Below, piece by piece: positions 1-6,354 of a stretch of 7,259 nt of DNA. Location: contig JANQOH010000021.1 of NCBI GenBank assembly GCA_028289725.1, positions 1 through 7,259 of the forward strand. Reading direction: 5' to 3'. This DNA is from Alphaproteobacteria bacterium. Lineage in GTDB: Bacteria; Pseudomonadota; Alphaproteobacteria; UBA7887. The position numbers and the translations under genes were made by a program. The notes below the pieces were generated by a model that was given only the letters and a program-made list of their open reading frames with translations, was not told the origin of the DNA and did not search any database. The number at the start of each line of letters is the position of its first letter. Position 1 is the stretch's first letter.

Positions 1-1342
1 CCGCTTCAAATCGCGACCCGGCCACGAGCGCCGGGACCGCGTCGGAGGCAAACCAAAGCACGGTATCGGCAGGCGAGATGGAAAGCAGTGGCACGCCCGC
101 GGCGCGCGCCAGCGGCCCAAAGCCCGGTCCGCCATCCGCGCCGAACAGCACGCTCAACAAACCCGCGCGCTGATCGGAATCCTGTTCTTGGCGAATGGCC
201 TGGAACAAGAGCGCGCGGCCAAACGGGCCCGGCGAATCACCGGCCTGCCCACGCGCGTCATCAAGTTCCGATTCGGAGAATGTCGGCTCCATGTAAGCCG
301 CGGCCAGTCCTTCCGGCGAGAGCGCCCCGAACGACGATGCGCGCTCCGCCGCGGCCAACCGCGTCTCGACATCGAGTTGCGCGCGGCGAGCCAATGCGCT
401 CACGGCGGCCGCAGACAGGCCTGCCACTTGCTCCGGCGGAACTGGTATCTCCGCGGCAATTGTCGCCGCAAAAGACAAACCGTCGTCGAGCGCGGGAGGC
501 GCATTCGGTAGTTCACCAAGTAATTTAGCAGCAACAGTCAAAAAAGCGTCATCGGCTTCGTCCGCACGGTCACGCAACAGCGCAAGCGACAAACCGGCGG
601 CATCCGTTTCGCCTGATGCCGCTTGGCAAAACATCAAGGCCTTGCGCCACGCAGGCGTCGGCGTGACCCGGATTTGATCGCGCACAAGCGCACATCCACC
701 AACCGTGTCGTCCGCCCAAAACAGCGCTTCGGCTGCTTGCCACCGTGCCGCGTCATTGATGGCGGATCCGGGTAGAACACTGACCAATTCCGTGGCGTCT
801 TCGAAAGCGCCAAGCCGATTGAGCGTTGCAAGGCGCGCCGCGATGAATTCTTCGATGGGTGCGTCGAGGTCGGGGGGCGCCGTGGTCGACAAGATCATGC
901 GCCGCATCAAGTCGTGCATCGCCGGCGACCGCGCCGTGACCGGAACGCGCGCGAATAAAGAGATCAAGCGTGACGCTGCGGTATTGCGCCAAAGGTCGGG
1001 GTCGAGGCCACCGGCGCCTGGCTCCAATGTGCCCGCTGACCCGCTGCTCAATTCGCCGAGCGGTCCGACCGATATGCCGCCCGGTTCAGCGGTTTCCGGA
1101 GCCGGTGCCTCCAGCACGGTGGGCTGGTCGGGCCCGGTTTCCTCAATCGCCGGAGCCGGCGCTTCGGGCACGGCGTCCGGCGGCGCCGTTTCTATCGTGA
1201 CGCCGGGCGGTCCATTTTCGAGCAACTGGGGCGCGGTCAGCGGTACCGGCTCGGACTCCACCTGTGCAGCGACGCCCGCCGGCAGCGCGAGCACCGCCGC
1301 GGCGGCCAGCGCCCATAGGCGCCTAACGCGGCAGACGGTCAT
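1..1342 (-). CDS. Exported Pro/Ala-rich helical protein, partial (C-terminus outside window)
   Basis: Reading the minus strand from the ATG at 1342 gives 447 codons without a stop up to the window edge, so the C-terminus is missing. Residues 1-27 look like a Sec signal peptide: Arg-rich start (CRVRRLW), an Ala/Leu core and a likely cleavage after AGVAA, with no lipobox. Residues about 28-115 are low-complexity, rich in Pro, Ala, Glu and Gly with repeated APAP/PET-like units, probably a flexible periplasmic linker. From about 116 the protein is predicted helical, with repeated helix pairs that resemble TPR-like or alpha-solenoid arrays; I cannot assign a domain family. Two cysteines (C217, C239) lie in a conserved-looking stretch (GCALVRDQI...KALMFCQA) and could form a disulfide if exported. 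The start lies inside the 3' end of the upstream 46-aa gene, which suggests translational coupling. Similar proteins in alphaproteobacteria are, from memory, called hypothetical or 'antifreeze-related'; that name should not be taken as function. Confidence 0.85.
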   Translation of the reverse strand, partial: MTVCRVRRLWALAAAAVLALPAGVAAQVESEPVPLTAPQLLENGPPGVTIETAPPDAVPEAPAPAIEETGPDQPTVLEAPAPETAEPGGISVGPLGELSSGSAGTLEPGAGGLDPDLWRNTAASRLISLFARVPVTARSPAMHDLMRRMILSTTAPPDLDAPIEEFIAARLATLNRLGAFEDATELVSVLPGSAINDAARWQAAEALFWADDTVGGCALVRDQIRVTPTPAWRKALMFCQAASGETDAAGLSLALLRDRADEADDAFLTVAAKLLGELPNAPPALDDGLSFAATIAAEIPVPPEQVAGLSAAAVSALARRAQLDVETRLAAAERASSFGALSPEGLAAAYMEPTFSESELDDARGQAGDSPGPFGRALLFQAIRQEQDSDQRAGLLSVLFGADGGPGFGPLARAAGVPLLSISPADTVLWFASDAVPALVAGSRFEA

Positions 1343-1463
1343 CAGGTATCGGTATCTCCACCGTTTTGGTCGGGGGTGGTATTTCCCAAGTCGCCAAGAA
1401 AACTCCGCCGCCAATAATGGCCACGAGTAAGATCAGGCCAAGTAACCGTCCTAGTGTGCGCAT
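1323..1463 (-). CDS. 46-aa single-pass membrane peptide
   Basis: The minus strand reads ATG at 1463 to TAG at 1325-1323, giving 46 residues. An AGGAG ribosome site lies 4 nt before the ATG. The N-terminus (MRTLGRLL) is basic, followed by a hydrophobic segment at about residues 7-25 (Leu/Ile/Val/Gly-rich). A polar tail begins ATWEIPPPT and ends in charged and Pro residues (IPIPDDRLPR). By the positive-inside rule the tail should face the periplasm. No Cys is present, so it is not a lipoprotein, and an uncleaved anchor is more likely than a secreted signal peptide. Its last 20 nt overlap the start of the downstream exported protein in another frame. Small proteins with an 'ATW-IP-P' tail at this place are familiar to me from alphaproteobacterial genomes, but no function is known to me. 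It probably forms a two-gene unit with its neighbour. Confidence 0.8.
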   Translation of the reverse strand: MRTLGRLLGLILLVAIIGGGVFLATWEIPPPTKTVEIPIPDDRLPR

Positions 1464-1530
1464 CCGGCTCCTATGTCAGCCGTCGCCGTTGCGAGAGCCA
1501 AGGCGTTATTTATTTGCTCTGGTCGCTGAT

Positions 1531-1559
1531 GAGACAGGCGTAAACGGCTGTGATATAGT
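1531..1559 (+). promoter_or_regulatory. Sigma70-like promoter for aroK-aroB
   Basis: The -35-like hexamer GAGACA (1531-1536, 4/6 to TTGACA) is separated by exactly 17 bp from the -10-like TATAGT (1554-1559, 5/6 to TATAAT). The -10 is preceded by TGA (1551-1553), an extended -10 element. Transcription would begin near 1566, about 11 nt before the upstream possible aroK ATG (1577) and about 100 nt before the favoured ATG (1667). The site lies in the divergent region between the 46-aa gene and aroK. I found no equally good promoter pointing the other way. Inference from consensus matching only. Confidence 0.45.
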
Positions 1560-1666
1560 CCCGCGGGTTTGGTGCCATGCAGTCTACCGGCTCACCGTAC
1601 CCGATTCAACGCATTGGCGCGCAGGACCGACCGACCAAGGTTGTTGTCAGCGCCGGTTTCCCAATC

Positions 1667-2227
1667 ATGAACGACGCTGCATCTCGGTTTGCTGACAAGA
1701 CCCTCGTCCTGGTCGGATTGATGGGCGCTGGTAAAACCAGCGTCGGCCGCCGCTTGGCCGATCGACTCAATTTGAAGTTTGTCGATGCCGATGCCGAAAT
1801 CGAGGCAGCGGCAGGCATGACCATCGCGGACATTTTCGCGGCGCATGGCGAGGCGCATTTCCGCGACGGAGAACGGCGCGTTATCGCCCGTTTGCTTGAG
1901 AATCAAGGCCAAGTGCTCGCGACCGGGGGAGGCGCGTACATGGACCCGCTCACGCGACGACATATATCCGAGAAGGCGATCTCGATCTGGCTGAAGGCCG
2001 ATCTTGACGTGTTGTTCAAGCGCGTGTCGCGGCGCAAAACGCGCCCGCTTTTGAACAATGAGGACCCGAAAGCGGTTTTGGAGAAGTTGATTGAAGACCG
2101 GTATCCGGTTTATGCCGAAGCCGACATTGTCGTCGAAAGCATCGACGCACCGCACGAAGTCATGGTCGAGAAAATTCTGACCGCGCTCGCAGATTGCAGC
2201 GAATCGGCAAATCAGCAGAACCAATGA
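1667..2227 (+). CDS. aroK: Shikimate kinase
   Basis: Phosphorylates shikimate at the 3-OH with ATP to shikimate-3-phosphate, the fifth step of the chorismate pathway, in the cytoplasm. With the start at 1667 the protein has 186 residues, normal for the family. Visible motifs are Walker A GLMGAGKT (17-24), the DAD pair D40/D42 (Mg and shikimate contacts), FR with R66, the shikimate-binding GGGA (87-90), the lid arginine R126 in RPLL, and R145 before YPVY. All key residues are present. An in-frame ATG at 1577 would add 30 residues with no family resemblance; neither ATG has a clear Shine-Dalgarno, so the start is uncertain (1577 remains possible). The stop overlaps the aroB start in ATGA, so the two enzymes are probably translationally coupled. 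The promoter at 1531-1559 would drive both. Confidence 0.96.
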   Translation: MNDAASRFADKTLVLVGLMGAGKTSVGRRLADRLNLKFVDADAEIEAAAGMTIADIFAAHGEAHFRDGERRVIARLLENQGQVLATGGGAYMDPLTRRHISEKAISIWLKADLDVLFKRVSRRKTRPLLNNEDPKAVLEKLIEDRYPVYAEADIVVESIDAPHEVMVEKILTALADCSESANQQNQ

Positions 2228-3354
2228 GCGAGAAAGAAACAGTCCGCGTCGAGCTGGGGGACCGTAGCTACGACATTGTCATTGGACCGAACCTGATTGC
2301 TGACGCCGGGACATTGCTTGGCGACGCTTTGCGCGCACCGCGCATTGTCTTGATCACGGACCGGAATGTCGCGCCGCTTTATCTTGATGCGGTGGAAAGC
2401 AGCCTGAATCGAGCCGGCATCGACGCCAATAGTTTCGTGCTGCCACCGGGCGAACACACCAAGGATCTCGACCATTTCGGCGCCTTGCTCGACGAAATTC
2501 TCGGCGCGCGCGCCAATCGGGCCACCACCGTCGTGGCCTTGGGCGGCGGTGTGATCGGCGATCTGGCCGGATTTGCCGCCGCTGTGGCGTTGCGCGGCCT
2601 CGATTTCATACAAATCCCGACCACCCTGCTCGCCCAAGTCGACAGTTCGGTCGGCGGCAAGACGGGCATAAATGCGCGATTTGGCAAGAATCTCATCGGC
2701 GCGTTTCACCAGCCGCGCCTGGTCGTGGCCGACACCAAGGTCCTCGACAGCCTGCCGCGCCGCGAGCTCTTGGCGGGTTATGCCGAGGTGGTCAAATACG
2801 GCCTCATCGACGATCCCGATTTCTTTGCCTGGCTCGAGGCAAATGGCGCCGCGCTACTCGGCGGAGACGATAACGCGGCGACTTTAGCCGCACGGCGACA
2901 CGCCATCGCCACTTGCTGCCGCGCGAAAGCGCGCGTGGTCGCGGAAGACGAGCGGGAAACCGGCCGGCGCGCCTTGCTCAATCTCGGCCACACCTTTGGG
3001 CACGCGCTCGAAGCGGAGGTGGGCTTCGGCGACGCATTGCTCCACGGCGAAGCGGTGGCGATCGGCACGTTAATGGCCTTTGACCTATCCGTCCGGCTCG
3101 GTCTGTGCCCGGCGGATGACCTCGCGCGGGTGCGCAACCATTTTGAAGCGGTCGGTTTGCCGACCGCGCCGCCGCGTCTCCAAGGTCGGAGCTGGCAGGC
3201 GGACGACCTGTTGGGCCACATGGCGCATGACAAGAAAGTGCGCGACGGCCGGCCGGTGCTGGTGCTGGTACGCGGCATCGGTCAAGCTTTTCTCCATGAC
3301 CAAGCGACCAATGATCAGATTCTCTCGGTGCTCGAAGCGGCCGTGGCCGCCTGA
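2224..3354 (+). CDS. aroB: 3-dehydroquinate synthase
   Basis: Converts DAHP to 3-dehydroquinate (second step of the chorismate pathway), using NAD and a divalent metal, usually Zn. It has 376 residues, normal length. Visible motifs are PxGExxK (75-80), the NAD-binding GGGVIGDLAG (107-116), PTTLLAQVDSSVGGKTGIN (132-150), KNLIGAFHQP (155-164), and the metal ligands E188 (AEVVKYG), H256 (LGHTFGH) and H274 (LLHGEAVA). The C-terminal helical domain includes HDKK (335-338). The start at 2224 is chosen because its ATG overlaps the aroK TGA as ATGA; an earlier in-frame ATG at 2194 would add 10 residues overlapping aroK and is less likely. Together with aroK it supplies two non-adjacent steps of the pathway, and the pairing is widespread in proteobacteria. 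No unusual residues. Confidence 0.97.
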   Translation: MSEKETVRVELGDRSYDIVIGPNLIADAGTLLGDALRAPRIVLITDRNVAPLYLDAVESSLNRAGIDANSFVLPPGEHTKDLDHFGALLDEILGARANRATTVVALGGGVIGDLAGFAAAVALRGLDFIQIPTTLLAQVDSSVGGKTGINARFGKNLIGAFHQPRLVVADTKVLDSLPRRELLAGYAEVVKYGLIDDPDFFAWLEANGAALLGGDDNAATLAARRHAIATCCRAKARVVAEDERETGRRALLNLGHTFGHALEAEVGFGDALLHGEAVAIGTLMAFDLSVRLGLCPADDLARVRNHFEAVGLPTAPPRLQGRSWQADDLLGHMAHDKKVRDGRPVLVLVRGIGQAFLHDQATNDQILSVLEAAVAA

Positions 3355-3391
3355 GCCACCCAGCTTAGTGTAGCGGCTCGCGGCAGAAACC

Positions 3392-4672
3392 ATGGACCTA
3401 GCGCTCATCATTGTGCTCGGCGGAATTCTCGCGCTGCTTCTGCTGTCGGCGTTCTTTTCCGGGTCCGAAACCGCGCTCACCGCCGCGTCGCGCTCGCGCA
3501 TGCACCACATGGCCGAGCGCGGCGACCGACGCGCGCGTCTGGTCGAGCGCTTGATCGAAAAACGTGAACGGCTGATCAGCGCCATATTGCTCGGCAACAA
3601 TGCGGTGAACATTCTGGCCTCGGCGCTTGCCACCAGCGCCTTGATCGGCCTGTTTGGCGAAGCTGGCGTGGTTTACGCCACCATCGCCATGACGTTGCTG
3701 GTGTTCGTGTTCGCGGAAGTGCTGCCCAAGACCTACGCCATCCGCAATGCCGACCGCATGGCGGTCGTCCTCGCGCCGCTGCTGAATATTGTCGTCATCG
3801 TACTGGCCCCGATTACGGGCGCAATCCAGTGGTTGATCGGCGGCCTATTGCGGGCGCTCGGCAAAGAATCGAGCGGCGCCGGCGGCATGTCGGCCGCCGA
3901 CGAATTGCGCGGGCTGTTTGACCTGCACGCGCACGAAGGCCGCGTGCGCAAGAATTATCGCGACATGCTGCGCAGCATTCTCGACCTCTCGGAGGTTGAG
4001 CTCGGCGAAATCATGACGCACCGGAAGAACATGGTGACGGTCGACGCCGACCTGCCGGTCTCACGCGTGGTGGCCGAGGTGTTGGATAGCCCTTACACCC
4101 GCGTGCCGCTGTGGCGCGAAGACCCGGACAATATTGTCGGCGTGCTGCACGCCAAAGGCATGCTGCGCGCCATTCGCACCCATGAGGGCGACATTGACCA
4201 GCTCAATGTCATGGAGCTCGCTTACGAGCCTTGGTTCGTGCCCGAAAATGCCAGTTTGGCCGAGCAATTGGCCGCGTTTCGCCGGCGCCGCGAGCATTTC
4301 GCCTTGGTCGTCGACGAATATGGCACGCTCGAAGGCCTGGTAACGCTCGAGGACATCATTGAAGAGATCGTCGGCGACATTGCCGATGAACACGATCTGC
4401 CAACCATCGGGGTGCGCCGGCAACCCGACGGTTCCTTCGTCGTGGCGGGCGATGTGACGATCCGCGATCTCAACCGGGCGTTGGACTGCCGGCTGCCCGA
4501 CGAGGAAGCGGCGACGGTCGCCGGTCTTGTCCTGCACGAAGCGGAGCGTATTCCCGAAGAAGGTCAAAGCTTTGTCTTCCACGATTTTGAGTTCGAGGTG
4601 CTGGGACGCGAGCAAAACCGCATCACGTCCCTGCGGCTTCGGCCACACGTGACGGCTGACCAAGAAGACTAG
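3392..4672 (+). CDS. CNNM/CBS/CorC-domain membrane protein (HlyC/CorC family)
   Basis: Architecture in order: CNNM (DUF21) membrane domain at about 1-185 with hydrophobic spans near 4-22, 62-82, 93-115 and 124-150, and the family motifs FFSGSETALTA (21-31) and EVLPKTYA (109-116); a CBS pair at about 205-330, ending in VVDEYGTLEGLVTLEDIIEE; and a CorC_HlyC C-terminal domain at about 345-420. Length 426, normal for the family. Family members include Mg2+ (and possibly Co2+) transporters, whose CBS pair binds ATP in characterised cases; others are annotated 'hemolysin', a name from an old and doubtful assignment. Which metal is moved here cannot be read from sequence. It begins 37 bp after aroB on the same strand, so may share its transcript; no strong Shine-Dalgarno precedes the ATG. 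The 81 bp after its stop contain no clear terminator. Confidence 0.93.
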   Translation: MDLALIIVLGGILALLLLSAFFSGSETALTAASRSRMHHMAERGDRRARLVERLIEKRERLISAILLGNNAVNILASALATSALIGLFGEAGVVYATIAMTLLVFVFAEVLPKTYAIRNADRMAVVLAPLLNIVVIVLAPITGAIQWLIGGLLRALGKESSGAGGMSAADELRGLFDLHAHEGRVRKNYRDMLRSILDLSEVELGEIMTHRKNMVTVDADLPVSRVVAEVLDSPYTRVPLWREDPDNIVGVLHAKGMLRAIRTHEGDIDQLNVMELAYEPWFVPENASLAEQLAAFRRRREHFALVVDEYGTLEGLVTLEDIIEEIVGDIADEHDLPTIGVRRQPDGSFVVAGDVTIRDLNRALDCRLPDEEAATVAGLVLHEAERIPEEGQSFVFHDFEFEVLGREQNRITSLRLRPHVTADQED

Positions 4673-4753
4673 GCCAGCGCGCAAACCGCTTGCCGGTCGC
4701 GGCGGCACACCGTATGTCAGCGGCCACTTGAGACCAAACAGGGCCGCGCCGCC

Positions 4754-5320
4754 ATGCCCCTACCCGCTCCCGCCGACCGCGAAAGAATCCACACGCGGAC
4801 CATCGAATGCCACGGCTATTTGCGTTCGGATGGCCTGTGGGACATCGAGGGCGAGCTGAACGATTCCAAAACCTACGGCTATCGCAATCAATGGCGCGGC
4901 GAGGTCGCGCCGGGCGAGCCGGTCCATCACATGGCGATCCGGATGACAGTGGACGATGCCTTCGTAATCCGGGATATCGCGGCCGCGAGCGATGCCACGC
5001 CGTACCAGATTTGCCCCGACGCCGCCCCTGGTCTCGCGGTATTGAAGGGCGAGAGTATCGGCCCCGGCTGGACGCGCACGGTTCGCCGCCTTCTCGGGAA
5101 CACGAAAGGCTGCACGCATTTGAACGAATTGCTCGGGCGCATGGCGACCGTCGGTTACCAGACTATTTACCCGTATCGCATGCGCGACCGCGAATCCGGA
5201 AAGATCAAGGGCGGCAAGCCGCCGCCCGTGCTGAACACCTGCCATGCGTGGCGTGACGATGGCCCCGTCGTCCGCGACTATTATCCCGAATTTTTCGCCG
5301 GCAAAGAGGACGACGCATAG
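4754..5320 (+). CDS. DUF2889 family protein
   Basis: A 188-residue cytoplasmic-looking protein with no signal peptide or membrane span. I recognise it as DUF2889 from its N-terminal RIHTRTIECHGYLRSDGLWD and IEGELNDSK, the IRMTVDD segment, PYQICPDAAP, GPGWTRTVRRLLG and GCTHLNELLG. No function is known for this family. Cysteines C19, C87, C120 and C163 and histidines H20, H121 and H164 form three Cys-His neighbours (ECH, CTH, TCH), which might hold a metal or participate in redox; this is inference. The C-terminal 50 residues carry a basic stretch (RMRDRESGKIKGGK) and end acidic. The ATG at 4754 fits the family start; the region before it is GC-rich without a good ribosome site. The gene is 81 bp after the CNNM gene on the same strand and ends 4 bp before the oppositely oriented bolA. 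Confidence 0.88.
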   Translation: MPLPAPADRERIHTRTIECHGYLRSDGLWDIEGELNDSKTYGYRNQWRGEVAPGEPVHHMAIRMTVDDAFVIRDIAAASDATPYQICPDAAPGLAVLKGESIGPGWTRTVRRLLGNTKGCTHLNELLGRMATVGYQTIYPYRMRDRESGKIKGGKPPPVLNTCHAWRDDGPVVRDYYPEFFAGKEDDA

Positions 5321-5324
5321 TCGC

Positions 5325-5603
5325 CTAACGCCGCCCGGCTTCCGTTGGCGTGAGCGTGGTGAGCGACAAAGCGTGCAAACCGGCGGCGAACTCGTCCGCC
5401 AACAGGCCATTCACCAGGCGCTGCCGATCCACTCGCGACTTGCCGTCAAAGGCATCCGCGACGATCAATACTTTGAAATGGCTATCGCCGCCCGGCCGAG
5501 CCCCGGCATGGCCCGCGTGTAAGTGGGATTCATCAACAATTTCCAGCGTTTCCGGATTTAAGGTCTCGGAAATTTTGCGTTCCAGCGAATCTCGAATGGA
5601 CAT
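5325..5603 (-). CDS. bolA: BolA family protein
   Basis: 92 residues from ATG 5603 to TAG 5327-5325, normal for the family. BolA proteins partner monothiol glutaredoxins in [2Fe-2S] handling and iron regulation, and E. coli BolA also acts in stress morphology and transcription. Visible: N-terminal helix SIRDSLERKI, VDESHLHAGHAG loop with H27, H29 and H32 (candidate cluster ligand), SHFKVLIVADAFDGKSRVDR (41-60), and GLHALSLTTLTP with H77, the invariant His. The RHR seen in E. coli BolA is RQR here (Q61); this is not the ligand position, and similar changes occur in relatives. An in-frame extension upstream exists, but the homology begins at 5603. The ribosome site is weak. It is convergent with DUF2889 (4-bp gap) and divergent from the J-domain gene, an arrangement I associate with alphaproteobacteria. 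Confidence 0.95.
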   Translation of the reverse strand: MSIRDSLERKISETLNPETLEIVDESHLHAGHAGARPGGDSHFKVLIVADAFDGKSRVDRQRLVNGLLADEFAAGLHALSLTTLTPTEAGRR

Positions 5604-5697
5604 TTTTTGTGTCGTCCGTGGGTGCGGGGAAGGACATCCCTGGTGCCTCACACATTGGGCTTCTGTCAAGCACGACCGCTTCTTGTCTCGCCGCCAT

Positions 5698-5701
5698 AGG
5701 A
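5698..5701 (+). promoter_or_regulatory. Shine-Dalgarno AGGA possibly selecting a TTG start for the J-domain gene
   Basis: AGGA lies 8 nt before an in-frame TTG at 5710, but 17 nt before the ATG at 5719. The spacing favours TTG (adding three residues, TTG-Asn-Ile before the Met), although the ATG is the usual family start. This is a spacing argument only. Confidence 0.35.
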
Positions 5702-5718
5702 CCGGCATATTGAACATC

Positions 5719-6297
5719 ATGACACAGCGCCGCACAGGACTGCCAAATCGCGAACGGCGGCAATGGCAAGACACGGAAACTGACGCCGGCGCGCGCGCCT
5801 GCAATTGGCCGGGTTGCGACAGCGTTGGCGAATATCGCGCACCCAAATCGCCGACCAATTTACGCGAATATCATTGGTTCTGTTTGGACCATGTGCGCGA
5901 CTACAACAAAAATTGGGACTATTTCTCGGGCCTTGAGGAAGACCAGATTGAGGCCATTCGCCGTCAGGACGCCGTGTGGCACCGGCCAAGCTGGCCGCTC
6001 GGGGGACGGACCGAGGCGGAAATTCTCGAGGCCGCGAAACATGGCTTCGGCGATCCACACAACATCCTGGGCAATGACGCAAAGGCAGAGCCCCCAAAGC
6101 CCAAGACCCCGCGTGACGAAGCCCTCGCCAAGCTGGGATTGGATCGCACGGCCTCGCATGCCGAGCGTAAAGCACGCTATAAGGAGCTCGTCAAACGCCA
6201 CCATCCGGACGCCAATGGCGGCTCCAAGGCCGCCGAGGAACGGTTGAAAACGATCAACGAGGCCTATACGTATCTTCTGAATTCTGACGACGCATAG
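5719..6297 (+). CDS. J-domain (DnaJ-like) protein with N-terminal Cys/His motif
   Basis: 192 residues from ATG 5719 to TAG 6297. The C-terminal J domain (about 133-189) has the essential HPD at 162-164 preceded by KELVKRH, helix I EALAKLGLD, and helix III-like EERLKTINEAYTYLL; it should stimulate an Hsp70 ATPase such as DnaK. There is no Gly/Phe region or DnaJ zinc-finger, so it is a class III J protein. The N-terminal part (about 28-95) has C28-X4-C33, then C55-X2-H58 (FCLDH) and is rich in aromatic residues (YHWFCLDHVRDYNKNWDYF); a Zn or metal site is possible but inferred. The linker 120-131 is charged and Pro-rich. Relatives with this N-terminus sit beside cobS in alphaproteobacteria, from memory. 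The frame stays open upstream to 5350, but that stretch lies antisense to bolA and is not part of the protein. A TTG start at 5710 is possible. Confidence 0.93.
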   Translation: MTQRRTGLPNRERRQWQDTETDAGARACNWPGCDSVGEYRAPKSPTNLREYHWFCLDHVRDYNKNWDYFSGLEEDQIEAIRRQDAVWHRPSWPLGGRTEAEILEAAKHGFGDPHNILGNDAKAEPPKPKTPRDEALAKLGLDRTASHAERKARYKELVKRHHPDANGGSKAAEERLKTINEAYTYLLNSDDA

Positions 6298-6304
6298 CCC
6301 GTCC

Positions 6305-6326
6305 CGGCGCGCAGTGCGCCGATTTT
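6305..6326 (+). terminator. Hairpin plus T-tract after the J-domain gene
   Basis: CGGCGC (6305-6310), loop GCAGT, then GCGCCG (6316-6321) forms a 6-bp all-GC stem, followed by ATTTT (6322-6326). It begins 8 bp after the J-domain stop and ends 29 bp before the cobS ATG. It is short, and the T-tract only four bases, so it may be a weak terminator or attenuator rather than a full stop; cobS may then depend on partial read-through or its own promoter, which I did not identify. Confidence 0.45.
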
Positions 6327-6354
6327 CCCTAACGAGCCACGCAGGAATTTGCCT

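Noticed and set aside
705..1430. Long plus-strand frame of 241 codons
   Set aside because: It is antisense to the exported protein, whose signal peptide, linker and continuous 447-codon frame read better. The plus translation is Ser/Ala/Gly low complexity, typical of the reverse of a GC-rich gene.
1592..2224. Minus-strand frame of 210 codons opposite aroK
   Set aside because: aroK has all family motifs on the plus strand; the antisense product has no recognisable feature.
3343..3359. Inverted repeat GTGGC/GCCAC with 7-nt loop at the aroB stop
   Set aside because: Five-base stem and no T-tract after it, so not a credible terminator.
3392..4672. Hemolysin (toxin) label for the CNNM/CorC protein
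   Set aside because: The domain order is that of a membrane metal-transport-like family; the hemolysin name is historical and the sequence does not support a toxin role.
4760..5410. Minus-strand frame of 216 codons opposite DUF2889 and part of bolA
   Set aside because: Both overlapped genes have recognisable family motifs; this frame has none and would overlap bolA in another frame on the same strand.
5664..5669. Perfect TTGACA on the minus strand upstream of bolA
   Set aside because: No -10-like hexamer at 16-18 bp, so I do not call a promoter from it alone.
5350..5718. N-terminal extension of the J-domain frame by 123 codons
   Set aside because: It lies antisense to bolA and the intergenic region, with no domain; the family-like sequence starts at about 5719.
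6298..6354. Possible cobalamin riboswitch before cobS
   Set aside because: Only 57 bp are available and no B12-box-like sequence is seen; a riboswitch would need about 200 nt.
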